From: Betaproteobacteria bacterium | GTDB lineage: Bacteria > Pseudomonadota > Gammaproteobacteria > Burkholderiales > Usitatibacteraceae | DNA: 64,000 nt | Assembly: GCA_016720925.1 (NCBI GenBank) | Contig: JADKJR010000013.1 | Location: forward strand, 77,871-141,870 | Reading direction: 5' to 3' | Shown: positions 25,871 through 36,110 of the stretch, piece by piece | Position numbering within the stretch: position 1 is the first letter of the stretch | Layout of the letters: each line of letters starts with the position of its first letter | Notes under the pieces: generated by a model | What the model saw: only the letters and a program-made list of their open reading frames with translations | Databases searched by the model: none | Told to the model about the DNA's origin: nothing | Made by a program: the position numbers and the translations under genes

Positions 25871-28090
25871 CTAGACGTCCAACGGATCCACATCGATCAC
25901 CCACTTCACGGCACGCGAATCGTGCTCGCGCACCTTTGGCAGCCATTTCGACAGAAACTGTTGCAGCTCCATCCGTGAACCCGCCTGCACCATTAACTGC
26001 TGCCGCTCAAAACCCGCCTTGCGCGAAAGTGGGGCCGCGACCGGATCCCAGACGTGCAGCGATGCGGCAGGCTGTGCGGATAGATATTGGCGCGCCTCAT
26101 CAACCGCATGGCTCATGAATTCACGCAAGACGTCCTCGGCTTTCGCCTCCGCTCGCAGCAGTGCGAGAAACGAATACGGCGGCAGATTCGCGAGTTTTCT
26201 CTCGGCCATCGCCATTTCCGCAAACCGCGGATGATCCTGTGCGGCAACGGCCTGATACAGCGGATGGGTGGCGAAGCGCGTCTGGATCAGCACGCGTCCA
26301 GGCAAATCGGCGCGTCCCGCGCGTCCGGCCACCTGCATAAGCTGGGCAACCATGCGCTCGGCAGCGCGGAAATCCGCCGAGAACATCGCGCCATCGGCAT
26401 TTACTACACCGACCAGCGTGATTCGCGGAAAGTCGTGGCCCTTGGAAAGCATTTGCGTACCGACCAGCACATCGAGTTCACCGGCAGCGGCCGCATCGAA
26501 TATTTTCTCTGCCGACCCGCGCCGTCGCGTGGAATCGCGATCGACGCGTGCAATGCGCGCGTCTGGCAAATGCGCGCGGAGCGCAATCTCGACGCGTTCA
26601 GTACCCTGTCCGGCAGGGATCAATTCATGGCTGCCACAATCTCTACACGTGCCCGGGACGCGGGTTTGATATCCGCAGTGGTGACACTTCAGACGCCTGT
26701 CCCGCTGATGAAAAACCAGCCGCGCGCTGCAACGCGTGCAATCCGGCATCCAGCCACAGTGCGCACAAACCAGCGCCGGCGAATAACCGCGACGATTGAT
26801 GAATACCAACGCTTGTTCGCCGCCTTTGACGGTGTCTTCCAGCGCCCTGATCAGCGTGGCCGACAACCCGTCTTCAGCGCGCTCGCCATTCAGGTCGATG
26901 AAATCAATTCGCGGCAATGCCGCATTAGGCGCGGCGCGCTGGTTGAGTCTCAACCCGGTGAATCGTCCCCGTGCGACGTTTTGCAAACTCTCCAGCGACG
27001 GCGTGGCCGAGCCCAGGACGACAGGACATTCCGCCTGCTGTGCACGGAACACGGCCACGTCGCGCGCCGAATAGCGGAATCCTTCCTGTTGCTTGAAAGA
27101 GGCGTCATGCTCTTCATCCACAATGATGATGCCCAGGCGCGGCAGGGACGTAAACACGGCCAGACGCGTACCGATGATGATATCGGCGCGCCCTGAATGA
27201 GCGTCGAGGTAGCCGGACAATCGCGGCACGTCCGCGAGGCCGCTATGTTGCTGCACGATGCACGCGTCGGGAAAGCGCGATTCCAATTGGCGGAGAAACT
27301 GCGGTGTGAGATTGATTTCCGGCATCAGCACCATTGCCTGCTTGCCACGATTCACTGCCGCCGCAATGACATGCAGATAAACCTCGGTCTTGCCGCTGCC
27401 CGTGATGCCTGAGAGCAGAAACGGCGCGAACACGCCCAACTTGTCAGTGACTGCGCCAACGGCCTCCGACTGTTCACGATTCGGCGTGGGACCGGGAACG
27501 AAAGCTCGCGGTAGTGAAGCCGCAATTGGCGGCGGTTTATCAGCATCCAGTTCATGCACAGCGACCCAGCCTTTCGCCTGGAGCGTACGCAGGATGCCGG
27601 CAGCGCGCACATGGCGCGATTGCAGCGCCTTCACCGTTTGCGGCGCCGGCTCAACGGCGGCCAATATTGCACGTTGCGCAACGGCGCGCGCGGACACTGA
27701 GGGCAGCGCTTCACGACCGGCGCCGGTAATGGTCACGACATGATTTTTTCTTCGCGCCACCAGCCGCATCGCGCGCATGGCGGGCGGCAGTCCATTCAAT
27801 GCGATTGGACCAAACGGGTGATGGTAGTAATTCTGGCAAAAGCGGATCAACGCGAAATCGTCCGCGGAAAATTTCGGCAATCCACGCTGGATAAACCTGA
27901 CCGGCTTCAGCTTGTCCCGAGCGACCTCGGAAACGTCGCTGATGCCGACGATGACACCGCTAAACAACTTGTTGCCGAATGGCACGACGACCAGCCTGCC
28001 AATATCGCTTTCGGTCACATTCGCGGCAAAGAAATCGAAATTTTTCGCAATCGGAAGATCCAATGCCACTTGGACAATATCCAAGACCAT
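25871..28090 (-). CDS. priA: Primosomal replication-restart helicase PriA
   Basis: This superfamily 2 helicase reloads the replisome at stalled forks. The 739 residues contain an N-terminal 3'-OH DNA-binding domain, Walker A ITGSGKTEVY, DEEHD box, ATPSLE motif, the paired zinc-binding cysteines (CAHCGWMPDC-x2-C, then CHHCGYQTRVPGTCRDCG) and helicase motifs V-VI (MLSKGHDFPRITLV, QVAGRAGRAD). Full length; neighbouring hemE is as in other betaproteobacteria. Confidence 0.97.
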   Translation of the reverse strand: MVLDIVQVALDLPIAKNFDFFAANVTESDIGRLVVVPFGNKLFSGVIVGISDVSEVARDKLKPVRFIQRGLPKFSADDFALIRFCQNYYHHPFGPIALNGLPPAMRAMRLVARRKNHVVTITGAGREALPSVSARAVAQRAILAAVEPAPQTVKALQSRHVRAAGILRTLQAKGWVAVHELDADKPPPIAASLPRAFVPGPTPNREQSEAVGAVTDKLGVFAPFLLSGITGSGKTEVYLHVIAAAVNRGKQAMVLMPEINLTPQFLRQLESRFPDACIVQQHSGLADVPRLSGYLDAHSGRADIIIGTRLAVFTSLPRLGIIIVDEEHDASFKQQEGFRYSARDVAVFRAQQAECPVVLGSATPSLESLQNVARGRFTGLRLNQRAAPNAALPRIDFIDLNGERAEDGLSATLIRALEDTVKGGEQALVFINRRGYSPALVCAHCGWMPDCTRCSARLVFHQRDRRLKCHHCGYQTRVPGTCRDCGSHELIPAGQGTERVEIALRAHLPDARIARVDRDSTRRRGSAEKIFDAAAAGELDVLVGTQMLSKGHDFPRITLVGVVNADGAMFSADFRAAERMVAQLMQVAGRAGRADLPGRVLIQTRFATHPLYQAVAAQDHPRFAEMAMAERKLANLPPYSFLALLRAEAKAEDVLREFMSHAVDEARQYLSAQPAASLHVWDPVAAPLSRKAGFERQQLMVQAGSRMELQQFLSKWLPKVREHDSRAVKWVIDVDPLDV

Positions 28091-28389
28091 ATCAGCGCAA
28101 ACTCTCTAGCGGGGCTGCCGGAAACCCGCATGGATATTGGGTCTCCAGCCTGTGGATAACTTTGTGCATAGGTCTGGTTGCAACAATGATTTCTTGCGGC
28201 ATACTCGTAAAGGGCCAGGATCTTGAATGCAGGAATACATTTAATTTTCATTAAATACAAGTATTTATAACGTCTTTCTGTCAAGCGTCACGAAATACCG
28301 CCGCTATTTTTGGAGAACAAGCTTTCTGTGCATAAGCAAGCCTGCAACGCATCCAAATTCAAAATATTTTTCTTGACAAGGCCCTCTGC
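28091..28389. other. Intergenic region priA-hemE with a DnaA-box match
   Basis: There is no gene. It is AT-rich compared with its surroundings and holds a perfect DnaA-box 9-mer, TGTGGATAA (28151-28159; TTATCCACA on the minus strand). The -10 for priA is probably within the first 100 bases but I cannot place it convincingly. A single DnaA box does not make an origin. Confidence 0.4.
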
Positions 28390-29454
28390 TTAAACACTAG
28401 TGCTGGCGCGGTGAACAGCGTTAACGAGCGCTTCCACATGCTCCGGGTCAGTAAATTGCGAGATGCCGTGACCAAGATTAAAAACATGCCCCGATGCAAT
28501 ATTGTCGAAGGCAAATTCGGCCAGAACGCGCCTCGCTTCGCGTTCAATGGTGGCCTTATCGCCGAACAATGTATTCGGGTCGAGGTTGCCCTGCAACGCA
28601 ACTTTGTGCCCGACACGTTTCTTTGCCTGCGCCAGATCGACCGTCCAATCGAGCCCCAACGCATCGGCACCGATGTCGGCCATCGGTTCCAGCCACAACC
28701 CGCCGCCTTTGGTAAAAAAAATGCGCGGCACGATTCGCCCATCGTTGGTTCGCTTCAATCCCGACATGACGCGTTCTGCATATGCCAGCGAGAATTCGCG
28801 ATAGGCATTGTGCGCAAGCGTTCCGCCCCAGGTATCGAAGAGCATGACGGCCTGCGCGCCTGCGTCAATCTGCGCGTTCAAGTATGCAATCACGCTCCTA
28901 GTATTTTTTTCGAGGATGGTGTGCAGCAGATCGGGGCGCTGATAGAGCATTGTTTTCACGCGGCGAAAATCATCCGATCCACCACCTTCGATCATGTAGC
29001 AGGCCAACGTAAACGGGCTGCCCGAGAAGCCGATCAGTGGCACCCGGCCATTCAATGCCCGGCGAATTTGCGATACCGCGTCGGTGACATAGGAAAGCTG
29101 CGACATATCCGCGACCGGCAGTTTTTTCACATCCTCTTCCGTGCGAACAGTGCGTTCAAACTTGGGGCCTTCTCCCTCCACAAAGTACAGCCCCAAGCCC
29201 ATCGCATCCGGAATGGTGAGGATGTCGGAAAATAGTATCGCCGCGTCGAGCGCAAAACGGTCGAGCGGCTGCAGCGTTACTTCGGTGCAATAGTCCGGGC
29301 TTTTTGCAAGCCCCAGAAAACTGCCCGCGCGTTTGCGGGTGGCGTTGTATTCCGGCAAATAACGGCCCGCCTGACGCATGATCCAGATGGGGGTATAGGG
29401 CGTTGGCTCGCGCATCAGTGCGCGCAGGAAAGTGTCGTTTTGGATTGGAGACAT
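28390..29454 (-). CDS. hemE: Uroporphyrinogen decarboxylase
   Basis: This enzyme converts uroporphyrinogen III to coproporphyrinogen III in heme synthesis. The 354 residues have the N-terminal signature PIWIMRQAGRYLPEY and the second signature GFSGSPFTLACYMIEG; catalytic aspartate and tyrosine regions are intact. I choose ATG 29454 (MSPIQNDTF). The last residues (ASTSV) and the TAA stop are encoded by a half copy of the palindromic element (28391-28411). A terminator for gltD precedes the gene. hemC, D, X and Y lie separately at 60-64 kb. Confidence 0.97.
   Translation of the reverse strand: MSPIQNDTFLRALMREPTPYTPIWIMRQAGRYLPEYNATRKRAGSFLGLAKSPDYCTEVTLQPLDRFALDAAILFSDILTIPDAMGLGLYFVEGEGPKFERTVRTEEDVKKLPVADMSQLSYVTDAVSQIRRALNGRVPLIGFSGSPFTLACYMIEGGGSDDFRRVKTMLYQRPDLLHTILEKNTRSVIAYLNAQIDAGAQAVMLFDTWGGTLAHNAYREFSLAYAERVMSGLKRTNDGRIVPRIFFTKGGGLWLEPMADIGADALGLDWTVDLAQAKKRVGHKVALQGNLDPNTLFGDKATIEREARRVLAEFAFDNIASGHVFNLGHGISQFTDPEHVEALVNAVHRASTSV
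28391..28411. repeat. Half copy (C) of the palindromic element at the hemE stop
   Basis: TAAACACTAGTGCTGGCGCG plus one G matches the outer arm of the family (compare TTAAACACTAG at 63811). No partner arm is visible on the coding side. It forms the hemE stop codon and its last five codons. Confidence 0.6.
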
Positions 29455-29477
29455 GAGAATTTGATGTGGTAGAAACG

Positions 29478-29502
29478 AAAAGGCGCGACCGTTAGTCGCG
29501 CC
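29478..29502 (-). terminator. Intrinsic terminator of gltBD
   Basis: A perfect 8-bp stem GGCGCGAC/GTCGCGCC with a 5-base loop is followed by TTTTCGTTT on the minus strand. It lies about 45 bases after the gltD stop. Confidence 0.8.
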
Positions 29503-29547
29503 CCGCATTATCTCACTGCAACCGCAGCCGCGCGGTCTAAAATTCCT

Positions 29548-30987
29548 CTATCGCGGCAATTCGCTCGACCCCATCAAATACTCGTCGACCGAACGTGCGC
29601 ACTGCCGCCCCTCGCGAATCGCCCATACCACCAGTGATTGACCCCGGCGCATGTCGCCAGCGGCAAATACCTTCGGATTCGTGGTCTGGTAAGCGCCGTT
29701 GCCTTCGGTTGTCGCCCTGACGTTGTCGCGCGGGTCTTTCTCGACGCCCAAGGCGCCAAACTGTTCCAGCAATCCCTTTTGCACTGGCCCCATGAATCCC
29801 ATCGCCAGCAACACCAGGTCGGCCTTCATCTCAAATTCCGAGCCGGGAACTTCCTGCATCTTTCCTTCTTTCCATTCGACTCGAACCGCCTTAAGTTTTT
29901 CAACTTTGCCATTCTTGCCAATGAACGCCTTGGTCGCGACTGACCAGTCGCGCTCGCAGCCCTCTTCGTGAGACGAGGAAGTGCGCAGCTTGATCGGCCA
30001 GTAAGGCCACACCATCGGCTTGTTTTCCTGCTCCGGAGGTTGAGGCAACAATTCAAACTGAGTAATTGATTTGGCGCCATGACGATTGGATGTGCCGACA
30101 CAATCACTACCCGTGTCGCCGCCGCCGATCACCACCACATGCTTGCCGGTCGCCATCAATTGACCCGGCACCTTATCCCCTGCCACCACCCTGTTTTGCA
30201 GTGGCAGAAAATCCATCGCGAAATGAATGCCCTCCAGTTCCCGCCCAGGCACCGGGAGATCGCGCGGCCATTCGGCGCCACCGGAAAGCACGACGGCATC
30301 AAAATCCTGCATCAGTACGTGAGCAGGCGTATCAACACCGACATGCTGATTGACGCGAAACTGGACACCTTCCGCCTCCATCTGCTCAATTCGGCGATCG
30401 ATATGCGATTTCTCCATCTTGAAATCCGGGATACCGTATCGCAGAAGTCCGCCGATGCGGTCCGCTTTTTCAAATACGATCACATCATGACCAACACGTC
30501 CAAGCTGTTGCGCTGCCGCGAGACCCGCTGGCCCAGAACCAACCACGGCAACTCTCTTGCCGGTTTTGCGCTTGGGCGGCAAAGGCGTGACCCAGCCCAT
30601 TTCCCAGCCTTTGTCGATAATGGCGTGCTCGATGGATTTGATTCCTACCGCATCGCTATTGATATTCAACGTACATGCCGCTTCACACGGCGCGGGGCAC
30701 ACGCGACCGGTGAATTCCGGAAAGTTGTTGGTCGAATGCAAATTATCCAGAGCACCTTGCCAATTTTGTCGATAAACCAGATCGTTGAAATCCGGAATGA
30801 TGTTATTGACCGGACAACCATTCTGGCAAAACGGGATGCCGCAATCCATGCAGCGGGCACCCTGCGTCTTCGCGTCGTCGTCATTCAGGTGTAGTGTGAA
30901 TTCGCGATAATTCTTCAGTCGCTCGGCCGGCGCAATCGATGCCTCGCTCAGTCGTTGATATTCCAGAAATCCTGTTGGCTTGCCCAT
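29548..30987 (-). CDS. gltD: Glutamate synthase (NADPH) small subunit
   Basis: This flavoprotein feeds electrons from NADPH to the large subunit for glutamate synthesis from glutamine and 2-oxoglutarate. The 479 residues have the N-terminal cysteine clusters for 4Fe-4S (CMDCGIPFCQNGCPVNNIIP and CPAPCEAACTL), the FAD motif VAVVGSGPAGLAAAQQL, and the NADPH motif VVVIGGGDTGSDCVGT. It is the second gene of gltBD, 70 bases after gltB. Confidence 0.97.
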   Translation of the reverse strand: MGKPTGFLEYQRLSEASIAPAERLKNYREFTLHLNDDDAKTQGARCMDCGIPFCQNGCPVNNIIPDFNDLVYRQNWQGALDNLHSTNNFPEFTGRVCPAPCEAACTLNINSDAVGIKSIEHAIIDKGWEMGWVTPLPPKRKTGKRVAVVGSGPAGLAAAQQLGRVGHDVIVFEKADRIGGLLRYGIPDFKMEKSHIDRRIEQMEAEGVQFRVNQHVGVDTPAHVLMQDFDAVVLSGGAEWPRDLPVPGRELEGIHFAMDFLPLQNRVVAGDKVPGQLMATGKHVVVIGGGDTGSDCVGTSNRHGAKSITQFELLPQPPEQENKPMVWPYWPIKLRTSSSHEEGCERDWSVATKAFIGKNGKVEKLKAVRVEWKEGKMQEVPGSEFEMKADLVLLAMGFMGPVQKGLLEQFGALGVEKDPRDNVRATTEGNGAYQTTNPKVFAAGDMRRGQSLVVWAIREGRQCARSVDEYLMGSSELPR

Positions 30988-31057
30988 GCAATTCTTTCGC
31001 GCTGTCGTTGCGCATCAATCGCGCAGCGGTTGTTATGGAGGAGGCTGACGTGAATCG

Positions 31058-34000
31058 TCAGGCGGCCTTTTTCTTGAGCGCCGCAATGTTTTTCTCGGCT
31101 AGTTGCTTCAAGGCCCGGCGGTATTCGGTCGGCATCACTTTCACGAAGGTTCGCGACCACTTTGGCCAATTTCCGAGCATGTCGACGGCGCGCTGGCTGC
31201 CCGTGTATGTGGCATGGTTTTCAATCAGGGATTTCAGTAGCGCGCTATCCGATTTCCCCAAGTGCGATCCAGAAGTGACTGCATCGGTGATTTGCTCAAG
31301 TTCCACCATGGCGAGATTGCAGCGGTTCCTGAAACTGCCATCCTCATCCTGCACATAAGCAACGCCACCCGACATGCCAGCGGCGAAGTTGCGGCCCGTT
31401 GGCCCCAACACCACGACTGTTCCACCGGTCATGTATTCACATGCGTGATCACCCGTACCCTCCACCACGGCCGAGGCGCCGGAATTGCGCACGCAAAATC
31501 GCTCACCCGCGACGCCGCGAAAATATGATTCCCCCGCCGTCGCACCATACATGACCGTATTACCAACGATGATGTTCTCCATGGGGTCCCCACGGAATTC
31601 GGCCAGCGGCTTGACAATGATGTGTCCGCCACTCATGCCTTTGCCAACGTAGTCGTTGGCCTGACCCGTCAATTCGAGCGTGATGCCCCGAGCGAGAAAT
31701 GCGCCAAAACTCTGCCCGGCCGTCCCAGTGAGCTTGATCGTGATCGTGCCCTGCGGCAAGCCTTCGTTGCCGAAACGCCTGGCAACTTCGCCCGACAGCA
31801 TTGCGCCCACTGTTCGGTTGAGATTGCGAATGGTTGCTTCAATGGCAACTTTCTCGCGTTTTTCCAGTGCCGGTTTCGCGCGCTCAATAAGCATATTGTC
31901 GAGCGCGCCAGTCAAGCCGTGATCCTGGGTTTCGCAATGGCGGCGAGCAACGTCGTTTGGCATGTCGGGCAGATGAAAAATTCGCGAAAAATCCAGCCCC
32001 TTTGCCTTCCAGTGCGAAATGCCCTTCCGCGTCTCAAGCAAGTCGGCGCGACCGATCAGGTCATCGAACTTGCGAATGCCCATGCTAGCCATCAACTCGC
32101 GCACCTCCTCAGCGACAAAAAAGAAGAAGTTCACCACATGCTCCGGCTGCCCGGAAAATTTCTTGCGAAGCACCGGGTCCTGTGTGGCGACGCCGACCGG
32201 GCAAGTATTCAAGTGGCATTTGCGCATCATGATGCAGCCTTCGACCACCAATGGTGCGGTGGCAAAACCGAATTCATCCGCACCCAGCAATGCACCGATA
32301 ATCACGTCACGACCGGTTTTCATTTGCCCATCAACCTGCACCGCGATGCGGCCACGCAGGCGATTCAGAACCAGTGTTTGCTGGGTTTCCGCCAGACCCA
32401 ACTCCCCCGGTGTGCCCGCGTGCTTGATGGATGACACGGGCGACGCCCCGGTTCCGCCGTCGTGACCGGCAATCGTGACGTGATCTGCTTTCGCTTTCGC
32501 GACTCCAGCCGCCACTGTCCCCACGCCAACTTCCGACACCAGCTTCACGGAGATCGAGGCCTGTGAATTACAGTTTTTAAGGTCGTGAATCAACTGCGCC
32601 AGATCTTCGATGGAATAAATATCGTGATGCGGCGGCGGAGAAATCAGTTCGACGCCGGGTGTCGCGAAACGTAACTTGCCGATGTACTCGGAGACCTTGT
32701 GTCCCGGGAGTTGACCACCTTCACCCGGTTTGGCGCCTTGTGCCATCTTTATCTGGATTTGATCGGCGGAATTGAGGTATTCGGCGGTCACGCCAAAGCG
32801 TGCGGACGCAACCTGTTTGATCCGCGAACGCATTGAATCGCCTGGCAACAGGCGAATGTCCGTTTCCACGGCGTCGCCCAGTTTGCTCTTCATCGTTTCA
32901 CCAGCCTTCAGCACGGGGATGAAACGCCGGGGATCTTCTCCACCTTCGCCCGTGTTCGACTTGCCGCCGATTCGATTCATTGCGACCGCCAGCGTCGCGT
33001 GTGCTTCAGTCGAAATGGAGCCAAGTGACATCGCACCCGTTGCAAATCGCTTGACGATTTCTTTGGCTGGTTCAATTTCCTCGATTGGAACCGGCGCACC
33101 AACAGACTTGATCTCAAACAAGCCGCGCAATGTCATGTGACGCCGCGTCTGATCATTGATGAGCTTCGCGTACTCCTTGTAGGTCGAATATGAATTCGCT
33201 CTGGTGGAATGCTGCAATTTGGCGATCACGTCCGGCGTCCACATATGCTCTTCGCCACGCACACGATAGGCATGTTCACCACCAGCGTCGAGTTGGGTAC
33301 GTAACACAGGATCGTCACCAAACGCTTTTTGGTGCAGCCGCATCGCCTCTTCGGCAATCTCAAAGATACCAATTCCTTCGACGTTGGTCGCAGTGCCGGT
33401 GAAATACTTGTTCACGAACTCCTTGGACAAGCCCACCGCCTCGAAAATCTGCGCGCCGCAGTAACTTTGATAGGTCGAGATGCCCATCTTCGACATTACT
33501 TTCAGCAAGCCTTTGGATATTGCCTTGATATATTTTTGCTCGGCTTCCTTCGGATCCACTCCGGGGAGGTACTCGCGCATATTGTGAAGCGTCTCCAGCG
33601 CCAGATATGGATGCACGGCTGCAGCACCATAGCCGCCAAGCATGGCGAAATGGTGCACTTCACGGGCACTGCCTGTTTCCACCACCAACCCGGTTGATGT
33701 ACGCAAGCCCTTCCGCACCAGATGCTGATGAACCGCGCCCACCGCAAGCAGCGCGGGAATCGCAACATTGTTCGTGTCGACCTTGCGATCGGTCACGATC
33801 AATATGTTGTAACCCAGACGCAAGGCATCTTCTGCATGTGCGCAAAGCGACGCAACCGCCGCCTCGATGCCTTCCGGTCCCCACGTGGCGGGGTAGGTAA
33901 TGTCCAGTTCGTGGCTGCGAAAATGGTTGCCGGTAAACATATCGATATGGCGAATTTTCTCCATGTCCTCAGCAGTCAGCACCGGTTGCGCGACTTCCAA

Positions 34001-35716
34001 CCACTGGCCAGGGTCCGTGTGATGAATATCCAGCAAATTGGGTCGTGGGCCAATTGTGATTGCCGTCGACATCACCAATTCCTCGCGGATCGGATCGATC
34101 GGTGGATTGGTCACCTGCGCAAAAAGCTGTTTGAAGTAGTGATAAAGATTGCGCGGCTTGTCCGACATGACTGCCAGCGGTGAATCGTTTCCCATCGAGC
34201 CGGTGGCTTCGATGCCGGCGGTAGCCATGTTGGTGAGGACGATTTTCAGGTCCTCTTGCGTGTAACCGAACGCCTGTTGCAAATCGAGCAGCGCCACGGG
34301 AGACTTCTCGGCCGGCGCGGGTTCAGGCAAGTCGTCCAGGCGAATTCGCGCTTGTGCAACCCATTCCCGATAGGGTTTTGCGGTTGCCAATTCCCGTTTC
34401 AGTTGTTCGTCAGCAACAATGCAACCCTTTTCAAGGTCGACCAGGAACATCTTGCCAGGTTGCAAACGCCATTTTTTGACGATTTTTGATTCTGGAAAAT
34501 CGAGTACACCGGCTTCTGACGCCAGCACGACAATATCGTCATCGGTGAGGATGTATCGTGCGGGGCGCAAGCCATTGCGATCCAGCGTTGCACCGATCTG
34601 GCGGCCATCGGTGAAGGCCATCGCCGCCGGGCCGTCCCAAGCCTCCATGAGCGTCGCATGATATTCATAAAATGCGCGACGATCCTCGTCCATTAACTTG
34701 TGACCGCTCCATGCTTCCGGAATCATCATCATCATCGCGTGGGCCAGGGAATAGCCGCCCATCACCAGCATTTCCAGGCAATTGTCGAAGCTGGCCGAAT
34801 CTGATTGGCCGTCGTAAATCAACGGCCAGATCTTCTTGAGATCCTCCTTCAATACCGGCGATGCAATGGATTTTTGCCGGGCGCGAATCCAGTTCACGTT
34901 GCCACGCAGCGTGTTGATCTCGCCGTTATGCGCAACCATTCGAAACGGGTGCGCGAGGTCCCACGTTGGAAAAGTATTGGTCGAAAAACGCTGATGCACC
35001 AGCGCCAATGCCGTCATCATTGTCGGATCCTGCAGGTCAACAAAGTACCGACCGACCTGGTCCGCCAGCAGCATGCCTTTGTAGACAATCGTGCGCGACG
35101 AAAACGACGGCACATAGAATTCTTTGCCATGGCGCAGACTCAGCGCCTGAATGGCGTGACCCGAACGTTTCCGGATGATATAGAGCTTGCGCTCCAGATC
35201 GTCCTGGCTCATTTCGCTGGATCCGCGCGCGACGAATACCTGGCGAATCAAGGGCTCAACCGCGATCGTTGCGGGAGACAGACCATGATTGTCTGTGGGT
35301 ACGTCGCGCCACCCCAACAGGATTTGGCGTTCCGCATGAATGGCCCGCACAATTTCCTGTTCGCAAGCCATCCGTGAAGCGGGTTCCCTTGGCAGGAATA
35401 CCATGCCAACGCCGTATTGACCGATCGCGGGCAATGTCATTCCCTGCTTGCCACATACGCGACGAAGATGCTGATCAGGAAGCTGGATCAGAATACCCGC
35501 GCCGTCTCCAAGCAACGGGTCATAGCCGGTCGCACCGCGATGCGACAGGTTTTCCAGGATCTTGAGCCCTTGCGTAACCAGCGAATGGGAGCGCTTTCCT
35601 TTAATATTGGCCACAAACCCGACGCCACAAGCATCATGTTCCTGACTGGGGTCATATAATCCCTGCGCAACGGGCGCAGGCGAGGCTAGCAAGGCACTGG
35701 CGACGACTTCTGACAT
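31058..35716 (-). CDS. gltB: Glutamate synthase (NADPH) large subunit
   Basis: The 1552-residue GOGAT large subunit has an N-terminal class II glutaminase domain whose catalytic cysteine is in EHDACGVGF (Cys30, exposed after propeptide removal), a central domain, an FMN-binding (beta/alpha)8 synthase domain with GEGGEDPRR and KPGEGGQLPGHK, the 3Fe-4S cysteines (CIMMRKCHLNTCPVG) and the C-terminal GXGXG beta-helix. I choose ATG 35716 with GGAG upstream; an in-frame ATG at 35755 and longer extensions are possible. It forms an operon with gltD. Confidence 0.96.
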   Translation of the reverse strand: MSEVVASALLASPAPVAQGLYDPSQEHDACGVGFVANIKGKRSHSLVTQGLKILENLSHRGATGYDPLLGDGAGILIQLPDQHLRRVCGKQGMTLPAIGQYGVGMVFLPREPASRMACEQEIVRAIHAERQILLGWRDVPTDNHGLSPATIAVEPLIRQVFVARGSSEMSQDDLERKLYIIRKRSGHAIQALSLRHGKEFYVPSFSSRTIVYKGMLLADQVGRYFVDLQDPTMMTALALVHQRFSTNTFPTWDLAHPFRMVAHNGEINTLRGNVNWIRARQKSIASPVLKEDLKKIWPLIYDGQSDSASFDNCLEMLVMGGYSLAHAMMMMIPEAWSGHKLMDEDRRAFYEYHATLMEAWDGPAAMAFTDGRQIGATLDRNGLRPARYILTDDDIVVLASEAGVLDFPESKIVKKWRLQPGKMFLVDLEKGCIVADEQLKRELATAKPYREWVAQARIRLDDLPEPAPAEKSPVALLDLQQAFGYTQEDLKIVLTNMATAGIEATGSMGNDSPLAVMSDKPRNLYHYFKQLFAQVTNPPIDPIREELVMSTAITIGPRPNLLDIHHTDPGQWLEVAQPVLTAEDMEKIRHIDMFTGNHFRSHELDITYPATWGPEGIEAAVASLCAHAEDALRLGYNILIVTDRKVDTNNVAIPALLAVGAVHQHLVRKGLRTSTGLVVETGSAREVHHFAMLGGYGAAAVHPYLALETLHNMREYLPGVDPKEAEQKYIKAISKGLLKVMSKMGISTYQSYCGAQIFEAVGLSKEFVNKYFTGTATNVEGIGIFEIAEEAMRLHQKAFGDDPVLRTQLDAGGEHAYRVRGEEHMWTPDVIAKLQHSTRANSYSTYKEYAKLINDQTRRHMTLRGLFEIKSVGAPVPIEEIEPAKEIVKRFATGAMSLGSISTEAHATLAVAMNRIGGKSNTGEGGEDPRRFIPVLKAGETMKSKLGDAVETDIRLLPGDSMRSRIKQVASARFGVTAEYLNSADQIQIKMAQGAKPGEGGQLPGHKVSEYIGKLRFATPGVELISPPPHHDIYSIEDLAQLIHDLKNCNSQASISVKLVSEVGVGTVAAGVAKAKADHVTIAGHDGGTGASPVSSIKHAGTPGELGLAETQQTLVLNRLRGRIAVQVDGQMKTGRDVIIGALLGADEFGFATAPLVVEGCIMMRKCHLNTCPVGVATQDPVLRKKFSGQPEHVVNFFFFVAEEVRELMASMGIRKFDDLIGRADLLETRKGISHWKAKGLDFSRIFHLPDMPNDVARRHCETQDHGLTGALDNMLIERAKPALEKREKVAIEATIRNLNRTVGAMLSGEVARRFGNEGLPQGTITIKLTGTAGQSFGAFLARGITLELTGQANDYVGKGMSGGHIIVKPLAEFRGDPMENIIVGNTVMYGATAGESYFRGVAGERFCVRNSGASAVVEGTGDHACEYMTGGTVVVLGPTGRNFAAGMSGGVAYVQDEDGSFRNRCNLAMVELEQITDAVTSGSHLGKSDSALLKSLIENHATYTGSQRAVDMLGNWPKWSRTFVKVMPTEYRRALKQLAEKNIAALKKKAA

Positions 35717-36110
35717 GCGAAGATACTCCGGGGAAAACGTGGTAACAAAATGCATTGCTATATCTTCGCGCGGAATGGTCGCGCGGAAAAGCAATATGGC
35801 AGGGTGATGATTGTTACCGGGAATGTCGGGTTTTTGGCCCCGCAGTTTTTCGACGGACGGGACGCTCGGTAAAGCCACCCAACACGCTGATACAGAAAGA
35901 CTATTCCTGGAAGACTTCATGATAGCGCCGCTTATTGCGCGCCGCAACAAATTTGTCTCGAATGGAATAAACCTGCAACAGCGGTAGCGCGCATTGCGCC
36001 ATGCGAGGATAATGGAGCGTCCGCGTTGCTTTGATAGAATTCCAATGATGGCAAGCACTTTTGTCACATTGTTGCCGTGAAGCCTTAACACCAGAAAGGA
36101 TGTTTTCGTG
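35717..36110. other. Divergent intergenic region gltB / lipoprotein gene
   Basis: There is no credible gene in about 390 bases. It must hold the promoters for gltBD (minus) and the lipoprotein gene (plus). I cannot place boxes with confidence; a TAGAAT at about 36034 is a possible -10 for the plus-strand gene. No NtrC-type or LRP-type site is evident to me. Confidence 0.4.
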
